A DNA stretch of 64,000 bases, taken from positions 1 to 64,000 of the forward strand of contig NZ_LBJG01000079.1 of NCBI RefSeq assembly GCF_028128765.1. The letters run 5' to 3'. The position numbers were made by a program, and so were the translations under genes. Below, piece after piece: positions 41,598-53,983 of this stretch; position 1 is the first letter of the stretch; each line of letters begins with the position of its first letter. The stretch comes from Bradyrhizobium sp. CCBAU 51627. Lineage in GTDB: Bacteria > Pseudomonadota > Alphaproteobacteria > Rhizobiales > Xanthobacteraceae. The notes beneath the pieces were generated by a model that did not search any database, was not told the DNA's origin, and saw nothing but the letters and a program-made list of their open reading frames with translations.

Positions 41598-44471
41598 TTA
41601 CTCCGCAGCCTCGGCCGGCACGATGCGGCGGGACTGCCGCGCCTGCGCGTCATAGCTCTTCTGCCAGTCGGACGGGCCATTCGACGGCGAGATCTGCACC
41701 GCCGTAACCTTGTATTCGGGGCAGTTGGTCGCCCAGTCCGAATAGTCTGTGGTGATGACGTTGGCCTGCGTGTCCGGATGATGGAATGTGGTGCAGACGA
41801 CGCCCGGCGACACGCGGTCGGTGATCTCCGCGCGGAGGGTGGTTTCGCCGGCTCGGCTCGTCAGCCGCACCCAGTCACCATCGCGCACGCCGCGCTGCTC
41901 GGCGTCGTGCGGATGAATCTCGAGGCGATCCTCGGCGTGCCAGACCACGTTGTCGGTGCGCCTGGTCTGCGCGCCGACATTGTACTGGCTGAGGATGCGG
42001 CCCGTCGTGAGCAGCAGCGGGAAGCGGGGACCGGTGCGCTCGTCGGTCGCGACATATTCGGTGACGACGAACTTGCCCTTGCCGCGGACGAAGCCGTCGA
42101 TATGCATCACCGGTGTGCCCTCGGGCGCCTTCTCGTTACAGGGCCACTGTACCGAGCCGAGCTCGTCGAGCTTGGCATAGGAGACGCCGGCGAAGGTCGG
42201 CGTCAGCGCGGCGATCTCGTCCATGATTTCGGACGGGTGGCTGTAGTTCATCTCGAAGCCCATCGCCTTGGCGAGGGCAATGGTGACTTCCCAGTCGGCC
42301 ATGCCGTTCTTCGGCGACATCACCTTGCGGACGCGCTGGATGCGGCGCTCGGCATTGGTGAACGTGCCGTCCTTCTCGAGGAAGCTCGACCCGGGCAGGA
42401 AGACGTGGGCGTAGTTCGCGGTCTCGTTCAGGAACAGGTCGTGGACGATGACGCACTCCATCGCCGACAGCGCCGCCACCACGTGCGTGGTGTTTGGATC
42501 GGACTGGAGGATGTCCTCGCCCTGCACATAGAGTCCCATGAACGTGCCTTCGATGGCGGCATCGAACATGTTGGGAATGCGCAGGCCCGGCTCCGGGTTG
42601 AGCTTGACGTCCCACATCGCCTCGAACTGCTCCCGCACGGCATCGCCGGCGATGTGCCGATAGCCGGGCAGCTCGTGCGGGAACGAGCCCATGTCGCAGG
42701 AGCCCTGCACGTTGTTCTGGCCGCGCAACGGGTTCACGCCGACGCCGGAACGACCGATATTGCCGGTGGCCATCGCGAGGTTGGCGATCGCGATCACGGT
42801 GGTCGAGCCCTGGCTGTGCTCGGTGACGCCGAGGCCGTAATAGATCGCGCCATTGCCACCGGTCGCGTAGATGCGAGCGGCTTCGCGCAGCGTCTTCGGA
42901 TCGACCCCGGTGAGGATCGCGGTCGCCTCCGGGCTGTTGTTCGGCTGGGCCACGAACGCCGCCCATTCCTCGAACTCGCTCCAGTCGCAGCGCTCACGGA
43001 CGAAGGCTTCGTTGACGAGACCTTCGGTGACGATGACATGCGCCAGCGCCGTCATCACTGCGACATTGGTGCCGGGCACCAGGGGCAAATGCAGCGCCTT
43101 GACGTGCGGCGATTCCACCATCTCGGTGCGGCGCGGATCGATCACGATCAGTTTTGCACCTTGACGCAGCCGCTTCTTCAAGCGCGATGCGAAGACGGGA
43201 TGAGCGGAGGCCGGATTGGCGCCGATGATGATGACGACGTCGGTGTCCTCGACCGAGTCGAAATCCTGCGTACCGGCCGAGGTGCCGAAGGTGGTGGCGA
43301 GACCGTAACCGGTCGGCGAATGGCAGACGCGGGCGCAGGTGTCGACATTGTTGTTGCCGAAGCCGGCGCGGATCAGCTTCTGCACCAGATAGGTTTCTTC
43401 ATTGGTGCAGCGGGAGGAGGTGATGCCGCCGATGGCATCGCGCCCGTACTTCTTCTGGATGCCGCGCATCTTGGCGGCGGCAAACGAGAACGCCTCGTCC
43501 CAGGACACTTCGCGCCAGGGATCCTCGATCCGCTCGCGGATCATCGGCTTGAGGATACGCTCCTTGTGATTGGTGTAGCCCCAGGCGAAGCGACCCTTGA
43601 CGCAGGAATGGCCGCGGTTGGCCTTGCCGTCCTTGTACGGCACCATGCGTACCACTTCCTCGCCGCGCATCTCCGCCTTGAAGGCGCAGCCGACGCCGCA
43701 ATAGGCGCAGGTGGTGACCACGGAGTGTTCGGGCTGGCCGATCTCGATCACCGATTTTTCCGTCAGCGTCGCGGTCGGGCAGGCCTGCACGCAGGCGCCG
43801 CAGGAGACGCATTCGGAGCCGAGGAAACTCTCGCTCATGCCGGGCGAGACGCGGCTGTCGAAGCCGCGGCCGGAGATGGTCAGCGCGAACGTGCCTTGCA
43901 CCTCCTCGCAGGCGCGGACACAGCGCGAGCAGACGATGCATTTGGAGGGATCGTAAGTGAAGTAAGGGTTGGACTCGTCCTTCGGCATCCAGGCGGCGTT
44001 GATCTCGCCATTGGACTTCGCAAAGACGTGGTTCTCGCCCTCATAGCCGTAACGCACCTCGCGCAGGCCCACGGCGCCGGCCATGTCCTGCAGCTCGCAA
44101 TCGCCGTTGGCGCTGCAGGTGAGGCAGTCGAGCGGGTGGTCGGAGATGTAGAGCTCCATCACGCCCTTGCGGAGCTTCTTCAGCCGTTCGCTCTGGGTGT
44201 GCACGACGAGGCCGTTCACGACGGGCGTGGTGCAGGAGGCGGGCGTGCCGGCGCGGCCCTCGATCTCGACGACGCAGAGGCGGCAGGAGCCGAAGGCATC
44301 GACCATGTCGGTCGCGCAAAGCTTCGGGATCTGGTGGCCGGCGTCCATCGCGGCGCGCATGATCGAGGTGCCCTCGGGCACCGTGACCTCGTTGCCGTCG
44401 ATGGTCAGCGTGACCATCGTGGTCGATTTGGAAGCCGGCGTGCCGAAGTCGATTTCTTCGATCAGAGACAT
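41598..44471 (-). CDS. fdsA: NAD-dependent formate dehydrogenase alpha subunit
   Basis: A 957-residue catalytic subunit; ATG 44471 follows AGGAGA. The N-terminus has a ferredoxin-type 2Fe-2S domain (FGSCRLCVVEIEG), the NuoG-like Cys region HPLDCLTCSANGDCELQ, two 4Fe-4S motifs (CIVCSRCVRACEEVQG and CVSCGACVQACPTA), then the Mo enzyme with CAYCGVGCAF and a C-terminal molybdopterin dinucleotide domain. The active-site Cys should lie in the RVCHSPTGYG segment. It oxidises formate to CO2 in the cytoplasm. Confidence 0.95.
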   Translation of the reverse strand: MSLIEEIDFGTPASKSTTMVTLTIDGNEVTVPEGTSIMRAAMDAGHQIPKLCATDMVDAFGSCRLCVVEIEGRAGTPASCTTPVVNGLVVHTQSERLKKLRKGVMELYISDHPLDCLTCSANGDCELQDMAGAVGLREVRYGYEGENHVFAKSNGEINAAWMPKDESNPYFTYDPSKCIVCSRCVRACEEVQGTFALTISGRGFDSRVSPGMSESFLGSECVSCGACVQACPTATLTEKSVIEIGQPEHSVVTTCAYCGVGCAFKAEMRGEEVVRMVPYKDGKANRGHSCVKGRFAWGYTNHKERILKPMIRERIEDPWREVSWDEAFSFAAAKMRGIQKKYGRDAIGGITSSRCTNEETYLVQKLIRAGFGNNNVDTCARVCHSPTGYGLATTFGTSAGTQDFDSVEDTDVVIIIGANPASAHPVFASRLKKRLRQGAKLIVIDPRRTEMVESPHVKALHLPLVPGTNVAVMTALAHVIVTEGLVNEAFVRERCDWSEFEEWAAFVAQPNNSPEATAILTGVDPKTLREAARIYATGGNGAIYYGLGVTEHSQGSTTVIAIANLAMATGNIGRSGVGVNPLRGQNNVQGSCDMGSFPHELPGYRHIAGDAVREQFEAMWDVKLNPEPGLRIPNMFDAAIEGTFMGLYVQGEDILQSDPNTTHVVAALSAMECVIVHDLFLNETANYAHVFLPGSSFLEKDGTFTNAERRIQRVRKVMSPKNGMADWEVTIALAKAMGFEMNYSHPSEIMDEIAALTPTFAGVSYAKLDELGSVQWPCNEKAPEGTPVMHIDGFVRGKGKFVVTEYVATDERTGPRFPLLLTTGRILSQYNVGAQTRRTDNVVWHAEDRLEIHPHDAEQRGVRDGDWVRLTSRAGETTLRAEITDRVSPGVVCTTFHHPDTQANVITTDYSDWATNCPEYKVTAVQISPSNGPSDWQKSYDAQARQSRRIVPAEAAE

Positions 44472-44481
44472 TGTCGTTCTC

Positions 44482-46038
44482 CTATTCCGCGGCCTGAAGC
44501 GTGGTCGGGGCCGGGGCAAAATCCTCCCGGAAGTGCTTCAATGCACTGAGCACGGGGTAGGGCGTGAAGCCGCCGAGTGCGCAGAGCGAGCCGAATTTCA
44601 TGGTGTTGCAGAGGTCTTCGACCAGCGCGAGGTTTTCGTGGACGCGCTCGCCGCGGATGATCTTCTCGATGGTTTCGACGCCGCGGGTCGAGCCGATCCG
44701 GCAGGGCGTGCACTTGCCGCAGGATTCGATGGCACAGAACTCCATGGCGAAGCGCGCCTGCTTGCGCATGTCGACGCTGTCGTCGAAGACGACGATGCCG
44801 CCATGACCGATCAGGCCGTCGCGGGCCGCGAACGCCTCGTAGTCGAACGGGGTGTCGAACAGAGCGCGGGGGAAGTAGGCGCCAAGCGGGCCGCCGACCT
44901 GCACCGCGCGAACAGGACGGCCGGTGAGGGTGCCGCCGCCGATGTCGTCGACGAGTTCGCCGAGCGTGACGCCGAATGCGGTCTCGAACAGCCCGCCCTG
45001 GCGGATGTTGCCGGCGAGCTGGATCGGCATCGTGCCGCGTGACCGGCCCATGCCGAAATCGGCATAGGCCTTGGCACCTTCGGCGAGAATGAAGGGGATG
45101 GCCGCAAACGACAGCACGTTGTTGATGACGGTCGGCTTGCCGAACAATCCATGATGCGCCGGCAGCGGCGGCTTGGCGCGCACGATGCCGCGGCGGCCTT
45201 CGAGGCTCTCTAGCAGCGAAGTTTCCTCGCCGCAGACGTAAGCGCCGGCGCCGACGCGGACCTCCATATCGAAGCCCGTAGTCGAGCCGCCGATCTTGTC
45301 ACCGAGATAGCCGCCGCGCCTCGCCGCCGCGATGGCGGCAATCATCGCCTCGACCGCGTGCGGATATTCGCTGCGGATGTAGATATAGCCCTTGGTCGCG
45401 CCGACGGTGATGCCGGCGATGGTCATGCCTTCGATGACGAGGAAGGGATCACCTTCCATGATCATGCGGTCGGCGAAGGTGCCGCTGTCGCCTTCGTCCG
45501 CATTGCAGACGATGAATTTGCGGTCGGCCTTCGCCTGCGCCACGGTCTTCCACTTGATGCCGGTCGGGAAGCCAGCCCCGCCACGGCCGCGCAGGCCGGA
45601 CGCCGTGACTTCGTTCAGGATCGCATCGGAGCCGAGCGACAGGGCGCGCTCCAGACCCTTGTAGCCGCCATGGGCGCGGTAGTCGTCGAGCGAGCGCGGA
45701 TCGATCACGCCGCAGCGGGCGAAGGTGAGGCGGGTCTGGCGCTTCAGCCAGGGAATTTCATCGGCGACGCCGAGCCGTAGCGCATGCGGTCCGTTGCTCG
45801 CCATGGACTCAACCACGGAGGCGACGTCCTCCACGCTGACCGGTCCATAGGCAATCCGGCCCGCGGGGGTCGCGACCTCGACCATCGGCTCCAGCCAGCA
45901 GAGCCCGCGCGAGCCGGTCCTGACGATCTCGACCGGCACGCCGCGGATGGCCGCGACCTGCTCGAAGGCTGTGGCAACTTCATCGGCGCCGACGGCAACA
46001 GCGGCGGCATCGCGAGGAATGAAGATCCGCATGGTCAT
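44482..46038 (-). CDS. fdsB: Formate dehydrogenase beta subunit (NuoF-like)
   Basis: A 518-residue flavoprotein that passes electrons to NAD+. A thioredoxin-like N-terminal part is followed by the NuoF domain: GRGGAGFPTGIKW, CNADEGDSGTFADR, the AYVCGEETSLLESLEG NAD/FMN motif, and the 4Fe-4S site ESCGKCTPCRIGSTRG. ATG 46038 overlaps the fdsG stop (ATGA). Confidence 0.95.
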   Translation of the reverse strand: MTMRIFIPRDAAAVAVGADEVATAFEQVAAIRGVPVEIVRTGSRGLCWLEPMVEVATPAGRIAYGPVSVEDVASVVESMASNGPHALRLGVADEIPWLKRQTRLTFARCGVIDPRSLDDYRAHGGYKGLERALSLGSDAILNEVTASGLRGRGGAGFPTGIKWKTVAQAKADRKFIVCNADEGDSGTFADRMIMEGDPFLVIEGMTIAGITVGATKGYIYIRSEYPHAVEAMIAAIAAARRGGYLGDKIGGSTTGFDMEVRVGAGAYVCGEETSLLESLEGRRGIVRAKPPLPAHHGLFGKPTVINNVLSFAAIPFILAEGAKAYADFGMGRSRGTMPIQLAGNIRQGGLFETAFGVTLGELVDDIGGGTLTGRPVRAVQVGGPLGAYFPRALFDTPFDYEAFAARDGLIGHGGIVVFDDSVDMRKQARFAMEFCAIESCGKCTPCRIGSTRGVETIEKIIRGERVHENLALVEDLCNTMKFGSLCALGGFTPYPVLSALKHFREDFAPAPTTLQAAE

Positions 46039-46511
46039 CGCTGCGCCTCCGCAACCAGCGCATCGATGCGCGTCTCGTCGAGCCGGCCAATGAGGCGGCC
46101 GTCGAGCATCGCGGACGGCGCGGTCGCGCACAGCCCGAGGCAGTAGATCGGCTCCAGCGTGACGCGATCATCCGCGGTGGTGTTGCCGAGCGAAACGCCC
46201 AACTTGGCCTCGGCGCGCGCCGCCAGCGCATCGCCGCCCGCGGCCTGGCAGGCCTCGGCGCGGCACAGCTTCAGCACATGGCGGCCGGCCGGCTTGTGGC
46301 GGAAGTCATGGTAGAAGGTGAAGACGCCATGGACCTCGGCGCGCGACAGGTTGAGCGCCTGCGCCACCATGGGAATCGCAGCCTCCGGCACATAGCCGAA
46401 CGCCTCCTGAAGGGCGTGCAGGATGACGAGCGTCGTACCCTCCTGGCTGGCATGTTCGGCGATGATCTCGGCGCCGCGCGTCTCGTTCCAAGGCTCATAA
46501 AGCGCTGTCAT
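46035..46511 (-). CDS. fdsG: Formate dehydrogenase gamma subunit (NuoE-like)
   Basis: A 158-residue thioredoxin-fold 2Fe-2S protein. LHALQEAFGYVPE, VHGVFTFYHDFRHKP, the Cys ligands in LCRAEACQAAGG and YCLGLCATAPSAMLDGR match NuoE/FdsG. It is first in the fdsGBA-fdhD-fdsD operon, transcribed away from a LysR-type regulator. Confidence 0.95.
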   Translation of the reverse strand: MTALYEPWNETRGAEIIAEHASQEGTTLVILHALQEAFGYVPEAAIPMVAQALNLSRAEVHGVFTFYHDFRHKPAGRHVLKLCRAEACQAAGGDALAARAEAKLGVSLGNTTADDRVTLEPIYCLGLCATAPSAMLDGRLIGRLDETRIDALVAEAQR

Positions 46512-46736
46512 TCTTCGTTCTCAACCGGAGCGTTTCCTGCGCGGCAAACTAGTTGGAATCATTCGAAGATCAATAAAGCTGTCCCGTGCTGCGATTGCGA
46601 ATTCGGATCGATTTGCAACCGCAATCGATCGATACGATCTGCTAATGAAACTTGTACGGGCTGCCGGTTTTTGCGTGTTGGTGCAGGCCTGGCGTGATAG
46701 CTTGCATGCCACGATAGAAGTGCAGGGGACGGACGG
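46512..46736. promoter_or_regulatory. Divergent fds/LysR control region
   Basis: The 225-bp gap between fdsG and the LysR gene should contain both promoters and the T-N11-A-type LysR sites. The stretch around 46600-46650 contains the inverted words CAATCGATCGATACG, a plausible operator core. No assay-grade assignment is possible. Confidence 0.45.
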
Positions 46737-47630
46737 TTGATCGACAAGCTTGAATTATTGCTGGCGTTGGCGAAGGAGCGGCACTTCGGACGCGCGGCAG
46801 AGGCATGTGGGGTCACGCAGCCGACGATGTCGACCGGGCTGAAGCAGCTCGAGGAGATTCTCGGCGTGATGCTGGTCCAGCGCGGGTCCCGGTTCCAGGG
46901 ATTTACCCCCGAGGGCGAGCGGGCGCTCGATTGGGCGCGGCGGATCGTGGGCGATGCCCGCGCCATGCGCGACGAGATCAACGGACTGAAGCATCAGCTC
47001 TCCGGCGAGATACGCATCGCGGCGATCCCGACGGCGCTCGGCATGGTCGCGTCGCTGACGACGCCGTTCCGCGCGCGGCATCCCGAGGTACGTTTCAGCA
47101 TCCGCTCGACGACCTCGTCGGAGGTGCTGGGGCTGCTCGAGAATCTCGAGGTCGATGCAGGGCTGACCTATATCGAGAACGAACCGATCGGCAAGGTGCG
47201 CACCATTCCGCTCTACAACGAGAGCTATCGCCTGCTCACCTCGCCTGACGGGATGTTCGGGGATCGCGAGACGGTGACCTGGAAGGAGGTCGGGCAGGTG
47301 CCGCTGTGCCTGCTGACGCCCGACATGCAGAACCGCCGGATCATCGACCGTGCGCTGCGCTCGGTCGGCGCGGAGGCGACGCCGACACTGACCTCGAACT
47401 CGCTGCTGGTGCTATTCACCCACGTCAAGACCGGACGCTGGGCCAGCGTGATGCCGGCCAAGCTCGCCGAGACGCTCGGCCTGTCCGACAAGGTCCGCAC
47501 GATCCCCATCACCGACCCCGAGGTGAATTACAGCATTGGCCTCGTGATCCCGCAGCGCGATCCGATGACGCCGCTGATCGCGGCGCTGGTCAATGTCGCC
47601 CGCGAAGTGGCGCCGACGCTGCAATCCTGA
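46737..47630 (+). CDS. LysR-type regulator of formate dehydrogenase
   Basis: A 297-residue LysR regulator starting with TTG 46737. The N-terminal winged helix-turn-helix is LLLALAKERHFGRAAEACGVTQPTMSTGLKQLEE. The C-terminal effector domain resembles OxyR/CbbR-like subtypes, with LTYIENEPIGKVRTIPLYNESYRLL. Divergence from fdsGBA suggests it senses formate or redox state to control fds. The stop is 3 bp from the 3' end of the convergent kinase gene. Confidence 0.85.
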   Translation: MIDKLELLLALAKERHFGRAAEACGVTQPTMSTGLKQLEEILGVMLVQRGSRFQGFTPEGERALDWARRIVGDARAMRDEINGLKHQLSGEIRIAAIPTALGMVASLTTPFRARHPEVRFSIRSTTSSEVLGLLENLEVDAGLTYIENEPIGKVRTIPLYNESYRLLTSPDGMFGDRETVTWKEVGQVPLCLLTPDMQNRRIIDRALRSVGAEATPTLTSNSLLVLFTHVKTGRWASVMPAKLAETLGLSDKVRTIPITDPEVNYSIGLVIPQRDPMTPLIAALVNVAREVAPTLQS

Positions 47631-47633
47631 GGT

Positions 47634-49964
<2,331 letters not shown>

Positions 49965-50189
49965 GCCTTCGGCCCCCTGAAAACCTGCTTGCTACTCATT
50001 TCGAAAGCAGCCCCACATCGCTTTCGAATCACAGCGATTTGAATCCAGTTTGCGCAGGCTGTCGAGAGTCAACGAAACGTTAACGCGAAAAAAATCTTAT
50101 CCAATGCAGAGTTTGCGCGCTGCGAGCCCGCAAACTCACGTGCGTGATGAGTCCGAAACGAGAACGTAGGTCTCCACGCGCGATCCGCG

Positions 50190-51563
50190 TCACGCGCGCG
50201 GCGGCTCGGCGTGGCTGATGACGCGCTTCACGCTCGGGAACGCGCGGCGCAGCCGGCGCTCGATCGCGTCGACATGCTCGTGCACCTTGATCACGCTCAT
50301 CGACGGCGCGGCGCGGCAGTGGAAGTTGACGATCTCGCCGGCATCCGTGTTGCGAACGCGCACATTATGGATGTCGTGGATCTCGCCGCCGGCGGCATAT
50401 TCCGCCAGCGCCGCCGCGATGGCCTGCACCTGCTCCGGTGCCGCATCGATGCCGAACGGCAGTTCCGGCTCCAGCGGTTCGATATGGACGTCGACCTCGA
50501 CGTCCTCGCCGAACTCCTCCTGGATGTTCCGCTCCAGCGTGTTGGCGATGTCATGGGCGGCCTCGAGCGGCATATGGGCGTCGACTTCGAGGTCGATGCT
50601 GACGATCAGCTTGGCGCCGAGATCGTGAACCGTGACGTGATGGATCGCGAGGCCCGAATTGCGCGCGATCACCATGATGCGGTCGCGCACCGTCTCGTTG
50701 TCGCGGGCGACGGGGACGGCCGTGAAGGAGAGGTCGGCATCGCCGAACGCCCTGGTGACGGCGACTTGCGCGTTGCGCTTGATGCTTTCGACGCGGTCGA
50801 TCGGATAAGTCCTGGGTACCTTGACGATGCTGTCGATGAACGTGGTCGCCCCGACCATGCGCACGCGCAGCCGCTCGACGCCGATCACGCCGGGCACGCT
50901 GCGGATGGCGGCGGTGGCCTTTTCCTGTGCCCCTTCCGGCGCGCGGTCGACCAGGGTCTGCACCGTCGAGCCCGCCATGCGCAGACCGAGAGCCGCGATC
51001 ATCACGGCGACTGCGGCGGCCGCCGCCGCGTCACCCCACCAGAAGCCGAGGGCCGCCAGGATCAGGCCGATGATGACAGCGAATGAGCCCATGACGTCGG
51101 AGGCAAAATGCAGCGCGTCGGCCGCGAGCGCCTGGCTGTGGGTCTCGCGCGCTGCCCGGTGCAGGGCGCGGGCGCGCCAGAGGTTGACAGCGACGTCGAG
51201 CACCAGCACCACGAACGGTACCGCCGAGATGGTCGGCGGCGGGGTTCCCTCGCGCAGCCGGCTGTAGGATTCGACGAGGATGCCGCCGGCCAGTACATAG
51301 AGCAGCGCGGTGACGCCGAGCGCGGAGATGCTCTCCAGCTTGCCGTGGCCGTAATGGTGCTCCTCGTCCGCCGGCTTGTCCGAGACCCGCACCACCGCCC
51401 AGGTGATGATAGTCGCGACCAGGTCGATCGAGGAGTGCAGGGCTTCGGAAATCAGCGCCAGCGAGCCGATTGCGATGCCGACCACGAATTTGGCCGCCGC
51501 CATGCCGCCGCTGGCCAGGATCGAGATCGCCGCGACCGATGTCTTGTCGTGTTGTCCGCTCAT
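50190..51563 (-). CDS. Cation diffusion facilitator family transporter
   Basis: A 457-residue protein starting at ATG 51563. Six membrane helices hold the metal-site pairs: SEALHSSIDL in helix II and the ADALHFASDVMGS segment in helix V. It also has the EEHHYGHGKLESISAL segment of CDF exporters. An extended C-terminal cytoplasmic region has more than one dimerisation/metal-sensor-like module (ARNSGLAIHHVTVHDLGAKLIVSIDLEVD and a second half up to HAEPPRA), longer than the usual 300 residues. It exports Zn2+, Fe2+, Co2+ or Mn2+; the ion is not identifiable. Confidence 0.85.
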   Translation of the reverse strand: MSGQHDKTSVAAISILASGGMAAAKFVVGIAIGSLALISEALHSSIDLVATIITWAVVRVSDKPADEEHHYGHGKLESISALGVTALLYVLAGGILVESYSRLREGTPPPTISAVPFVVLVLDVAVNLWRARALHRAARETHSQALAADALHFASDVMGSFAVIIGLILAALGFWWGDAAAAAAVAVMIAALGLRMAGSTVQTLVDRAPEGAQEKATAAIRSVPGVIGVERLRVRMVGATTFIDSIVKVPRTYPIDRVESIKRNAQVAVTRAFGDADLSFTAVPVARDNETVRDRIMVIARNSGLAIHHVTVHDLGAKLIVSIDLEVDAHMPLEAAHDIANTLERNIQEEFGEDVEVDVHIEPLEPELPFGIDAAPEQVQAIAAALAEYAAGGEIHDIHNVRVRNTDAGEIVNFHCRAAPSMSVIKVHEHVDAIERRLRRAFPSVKRVISHAEPPRA

Positions 51564-51679
51564 GGCGCGGGATTTAGCAGGGCGGCGGTGAACATCAAGC
51601 GACGATCCACAGGCGTAGTCGCGAGTGAGTCGCAGAAGCGATACAGGCACTGTCATTCCGGGGCGATGCGGAACGGCGG

Positions 51680-52651
51680 CTACGGCATCGTCACCACGAT
51701 TTTCCCCAGGTGCTTGTTCGCTTCCATGTGCTCGAACGCCTGGTCGATCTGGTCGAACGGATAGACCTTGTCGATCGGCAGCTGGAGCTTGCGCGATTCC
51801 ACCGCGCCCCAGATGTCCTTGCGGACCTCCTCGAAGATTGCGCGGACCTCCTCGATGGTGCGAGTGCGGAAGGTGACGCCGATACAGCTGATGCGGCGGG
51901 CGGCATGGAGGTCGAAGTTGAAATCGGCATGAGTGCCGCCGAGCCGGCCGACATTGACGATGCGGCCCAGGACCTTCGTCGCGGCGAGGTTCTGGTTGGC
52001 GACCCTGCCCGAGACCTGGTCGACGATGAGGTCGACGCCCTCGCCGCCTGTCGCCTCCAGTACCTCGTCGACCCATTTGGGATCGGAGGAGTCGACCGCG
52101 AGGTCGGCACCGTACTCCTTCAGCCGGCCGCGGCGATAGGCATCGGTCGAGGATCCGATCACGAGTCTGGCGCCCTTGAGCCTGGCAATTTGCATCGCCA
52201 TCAGGCCGACGCCGGAGCTCGCGCCCTGGATCAGCACGGCTTGCCCCGGCTGCACGCCGCCGACGGTGACGACGGCATTGTGCATGGTCGCGAGCGCGAC
52301 GGGGAGGGTGGCGGCCTCCTCGAAGTTCATGTTCGAGGGAGCGCGGAACAGTCGGCCGTGGTCGGCGAGCGTGTACTCGGCGAAGGCCGCGCCGCCCGAG
52401 CCCATGATGCGATCGCCGATCTTGACGCCCTTCGCATCCGGTCCGAGTTCGGCAACTTCGCCGGCCCATTCCATGCCGAGCACGGTGCCGACGCCGCCGG
52501 CGGCGCCATGAGCGTGGCCCTTGCGCATGCCGGTATCGGCGCGATTGAGGCCGCAGGCGCGGACGCGCACTAGCACTTGCGTGCCTTTGGGCTTTGGTTG
52601 AGCGACGTCGGAAATCCGAGCGCCTTCAGGGCCGTAGACGTAAGCCTTCAT
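51680..52651 (-). CDS. Zinc-independent quinone oxidoreductase-like MDR protein
   Basis: A 323-residue medium-chain dehydrogenase/reductase with the GroES-like N-terminus (VRACGLNRADTGMRKG), the NADPH motif GASSGVGLMAMQIARLKGA and C-terminal DKVYPFDQIDQAFEHMEANKHLGKIVVTM. No zinc-binding Cys/His set is present, so it belongs to the quinone reductase (QOR) group. Next gene in the same direction is a nitronate monooxygenase. Confidence 0.85.
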   Translation of the reverse strand: MKAYVYGPEGARISDVAQPKPKGTQVLVRVRACGLNRADTGMRKGHAHGAAGGVGTVLGMEWAGEVAELGPDAKGVKIGDRIMGSGGAAFAEYTLADHGRLFRAPSNMNFEEAATLPVALATMHNAVVTVGGVQPGQAVLIQGASSGVGLMAMQIARLKGARLVIGSSTDAYRRGRLKEYGADLAVDSSDPKWVDEVLEATGGEGVDLIVDQVSGRVANQNLAATKVLGRIVNVGRLGGTHADFNFDLHAARRISCIGVTFRTRTIEEVRAIFEEVRKDIWGAVESRKLQLPIDKVYPFDQIDQAFEHMEANKHLGKIVVTMP

Positions 52652-52676
52652 GAATTGCTCTCGCTTCTTGCAGTGA

Positions 52677-53672
52677 CTATTCCGCCGCCTGCGCGGTGGG
52701 TTGAACGATCATCCCTTCGAGCCTTCCGCGAATGATCGCCTCGGCTTCGCGCACGATGCGGGAGATGAGCTCGCTGCAGCTCGGGATGTCCTGGATCAGG
52801 CCCTGCACCTGGCCGGCCGACCAGATGCCCTCGTCGGAATTGCCTGTGGCATACACCATCTTGCCGCGGGCACCGGCGACGAGCTCGCGGATGTCCTCGA
52901 ACTTGGCGCCTTCCTTCTCCATGGCGACGACCTTGGTCGAGATCGCGTTCCTGGCGACGCGCGAGGTGTTGCGCATGGTGCGGAAGATCAGCTCGGTCTC
53001 GCGCTCGTCATTGGCGACGATCTTCTCCTTGATGAGCTGGTGGATCGGGCTCTCCTTGGTCGCCATGAAGCGGGTGCCCATGTTGATGCCCTCGGCCCCG
53101 AGCGCCAGGGCCGCGACGAGGCCGCGGGCGTCGGCAAAGCCGCCGGAGGCGATCATCGGAATCTTGACCTTGTTGGCGGCAGCCGGGATCAGGATCAGGC
53201 CGGGCGTATCATCCTCGCCGGGATGGCCGGCGCATTCGAACCCGTCGATCGAGATCGCATCGACGCCCATGCGCTCGGCCGAGAGCGCGTGGCGGACGCT
53301 GGTGCATTTGTGCACGACCTTGACGCCGTGCCTTTTGAACTCGTCGACATGCTCCTGTGGCTTGTTGCCGGCGGTCTCGACCACCTTGATGCCGGCTTCG
53401 ATGATGGCGGCGCGGTATTCGGCATAGGGCGGCGGCTTGATCGCGGGCAGGATGGTGAGGTTGACGCCAAACGGCTTGTCGGTGAGGTCGCGGCAGCGCG
53501 CGATCTCCTTCGTTAGGTCCTCCGGCGTCGGCTGGGTCAGCGCCGTGATGAAACCGAGCGCGCCGGCGTTCGCAACCGCCGCGACCAGCTCGGCCCGCCC
53601 AACCCATTGCATGCCGCCCTGGACGATCGGGTGCTCGACACCGACGAGTTTTGTGAACCGTGTCTGCAACAT
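52677..53672 (-). CDS. Nitronate monooxygenase/enoyl reductase family flavoprotein
   Basis: A 331-residue TIM-barrel FMN protein of the 2-nitropropane dioxygenase family: VEHPIVQGGMQWVGRAELVAAVANAG, then KVVHKCTSVRHALSAERMGVDAISIDGFECAGHPG and MIASGGFADARGLVAALALGAEGINMGTRF. His in CAGHPG is the usual catalytic base. GGGGGGAA precedes the start. Family members oxidise nitronates or act in lipid reduction; the substrate is uncertain. Confidence 0.9.
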   Translation of the reverse strand: MLQTRFTKLVGVEHPIVQGGMQWVGRAELVAAVANAGALGFITALTQPTPEDLTKEIARCRDLTDKPFGVNLTILPAIKPPPYAEYRAAIIEAGIKVVETAGNKPQEHVDEFKRHGVKVVHKCTSVRHALSAERMGVDAISIDGFECAGHPGEDDTPGLILIPAAANKVKIPMIASGGFADARGLVAALALGAEGINMGTRFMATKESPIHQLIKEKIVANDERETELIFRTMRNTSRVARNAISTKVVAMEKEGAKFEDIRELVAGARGKMVYATGNSDEGIWSAGQVQGLIQDIPSCSELISRIVREAEAIIRGRLEGMIVQPTAQAAE

Positions 53673-53900
53673 GATGTTCCCCCCTGGTGGCCCTCAGGCT
53701 TTGTTGTCGTTGATAGCGGGAGGATGCCGCCGGGGTCAGCAAATGTCTATTGCGCGGACGGGCGGTGGGTCATGCGGGCGGTGGGGCTGATTCCGCGGGG
53801 CGGATAATTGGAGTGCAGGCGCTTACCACAGCCACTGCTGTCGCCGTGGAGAAAGCCAGGATGACAGTGGGAGACGGTTTGCCTTGCTGCTTGAACACCG

Positions 53901-53976
53901 TCGTTGCGAGCGCAGCGAAGCAATCCAGACCGTCTCCGCGGAGGGGCTCTGGATTGCTTCGCTGCGCTCGCAGTGA
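53901..53976. repeat. Palindromic intergenic repeat, family A
   Basis: A 76-bp imperfect inverted repeat; the arms (53901-53929 and 53948-53976) read TCGTTGCGAGCGCAGCG.. and its complement, with GCTTCGCTGCGCTCGCA on the right. A second copy lies at 63485-63572. Such elements sit between genes and can form long hairpins in RNA. Confidence 0.85.
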
Positions 53977-53983
53977 CAGCAGG

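Noticed and set aside
41592..44549. 985-codon plus-strand open frame opposite fdsA
   Set aside because: Antisense shadow of a high-GC gene: Ala/Arg/Gly/Asp/His-rich with no domain, and the minus strand encodes an unmistakable formate dehydrogenase.
50211..51086. 291-codon plus-strand frame opposite the CDF transporter
   Set aside because: His/Asp/Arg-rich antisense translation.
51564..52469. Possible fusion of the CDF transporter with upstream frame up to 52469
   Set aside because: The upstream part is an out-of-frame reading of the quinone oxidoreductase gene; ATG 51563 starts directly before the first transporter helix.
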